From: an uncultured Georgenia sp.
GTDB taxonomy: Bacteria > Actinomycetota > Actinomycetes > Actinomycetales > Actinomycetaceae
Direction: 5' to 3'
Assembly (NCBI RefSeq): GCF_937958535.1
Contig: NZ_CALGNQ010000060.1
Coordinates: 1-14,475, forward strand
DNA length: 14,475 bases
Positions 14,467-14,475 of this stretch are shown here, piece after piece. The position numbers and the translations under genes are program-made. The notes under the pieces are model-generated. The model did no database searches, was not told the DNA's origin, and saw only the letters and a program-made list of their open reading frames with translations. Position 1 is the stretch's first letter, and each line of letters starts with the position of its first letter.

Positions 14467-14475
14467 TCGAGGAGC

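Larger units (their letters stand above)
14263..14475. other. Upstream regulatory region of the hydrolase cluster
   Basis: No gene is seen between the start of the 971-residue hydrolase and the right edge. The region holds a leader hairpin (14301-14320), two operator-like palindromes (14355-14370 and 14379-14394) and a short hairpin near the edge (14449-14466). By analogy with the transporter promoter the transcription start should be near the operators, but no convincing -35/-10 pair could be placed on the minus strand. Confidence 0.6.

Overview
The window is very GC-rich, with strong G/C preference at third codon positions, long accidental antisense open frames, GTG start use and large secreted multidomain glycosidases. 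This fits a polysaccharide-degrading actinomycete, most likely a Micrococcales relative of Cellulomonas or Georgenia; that placement is inferred from style, not from a marker gene. There are no rRNA or tRNA genes, insertion sequences or CRISPR arrays.

Left part (1-3204). A sugar ABC transporter substrate-binding lipoprotein of the YtfQ (furanose-binding) type runs off the left edge on the minus strand. A 344-bp intergenic region separates it from a divergent LacI-family regulator, which is followed 45 bp later by a cytosolic aldose 1-epimerase. The intergenic region carries a 16-bp LacI-type palindrome overlapping the predicted -10 region of the transporter promoter.

Right part (3309-14262, minus strand). 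Three large secreted glycoside hydrolase genes lie head to tail, transcribed from right to left: 971, 1452 and 1165 residues. They contain four complete GH43 five-bladed propeller domains, each with a recognisable Asp/Asp/Glu triad, plus one incomplete GH43-like segment. LamG-type beta-sandwich domains and atrophied or group-4 bacterial Ig domains surround them. All three end in the same roughly 85-92 residue module, with a TRC motif near its start and a terminal Cys-Gly. The first gene has two operator-like palindromes upstream, one close to the site at the transporter promoter. Each of the three stop codons is followed after 5-7 nt by a strong GC hairpin.

Taken together this looks like a regulon for degrading an L-arabinofuranose-rich polysaccharide (arabinan, arabinoxylan side chains or arabinogalactan). 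Extracellular GH43 enzymes would release arabinofuranosyl sugars, a furanose-type importer would take them up, a cytosolic mutarotase would interconvert anomers, and the LacI regulator would control both ends. The family assignments are well supported by motifs. The substrate, the GH43 subfamilies and the coupling to the importer are inference. The most novel elements are the shared C-terminal Cys module, the half-propeller architecture of the 1165-residue enzyme, and the uniform post-stop hairpins.
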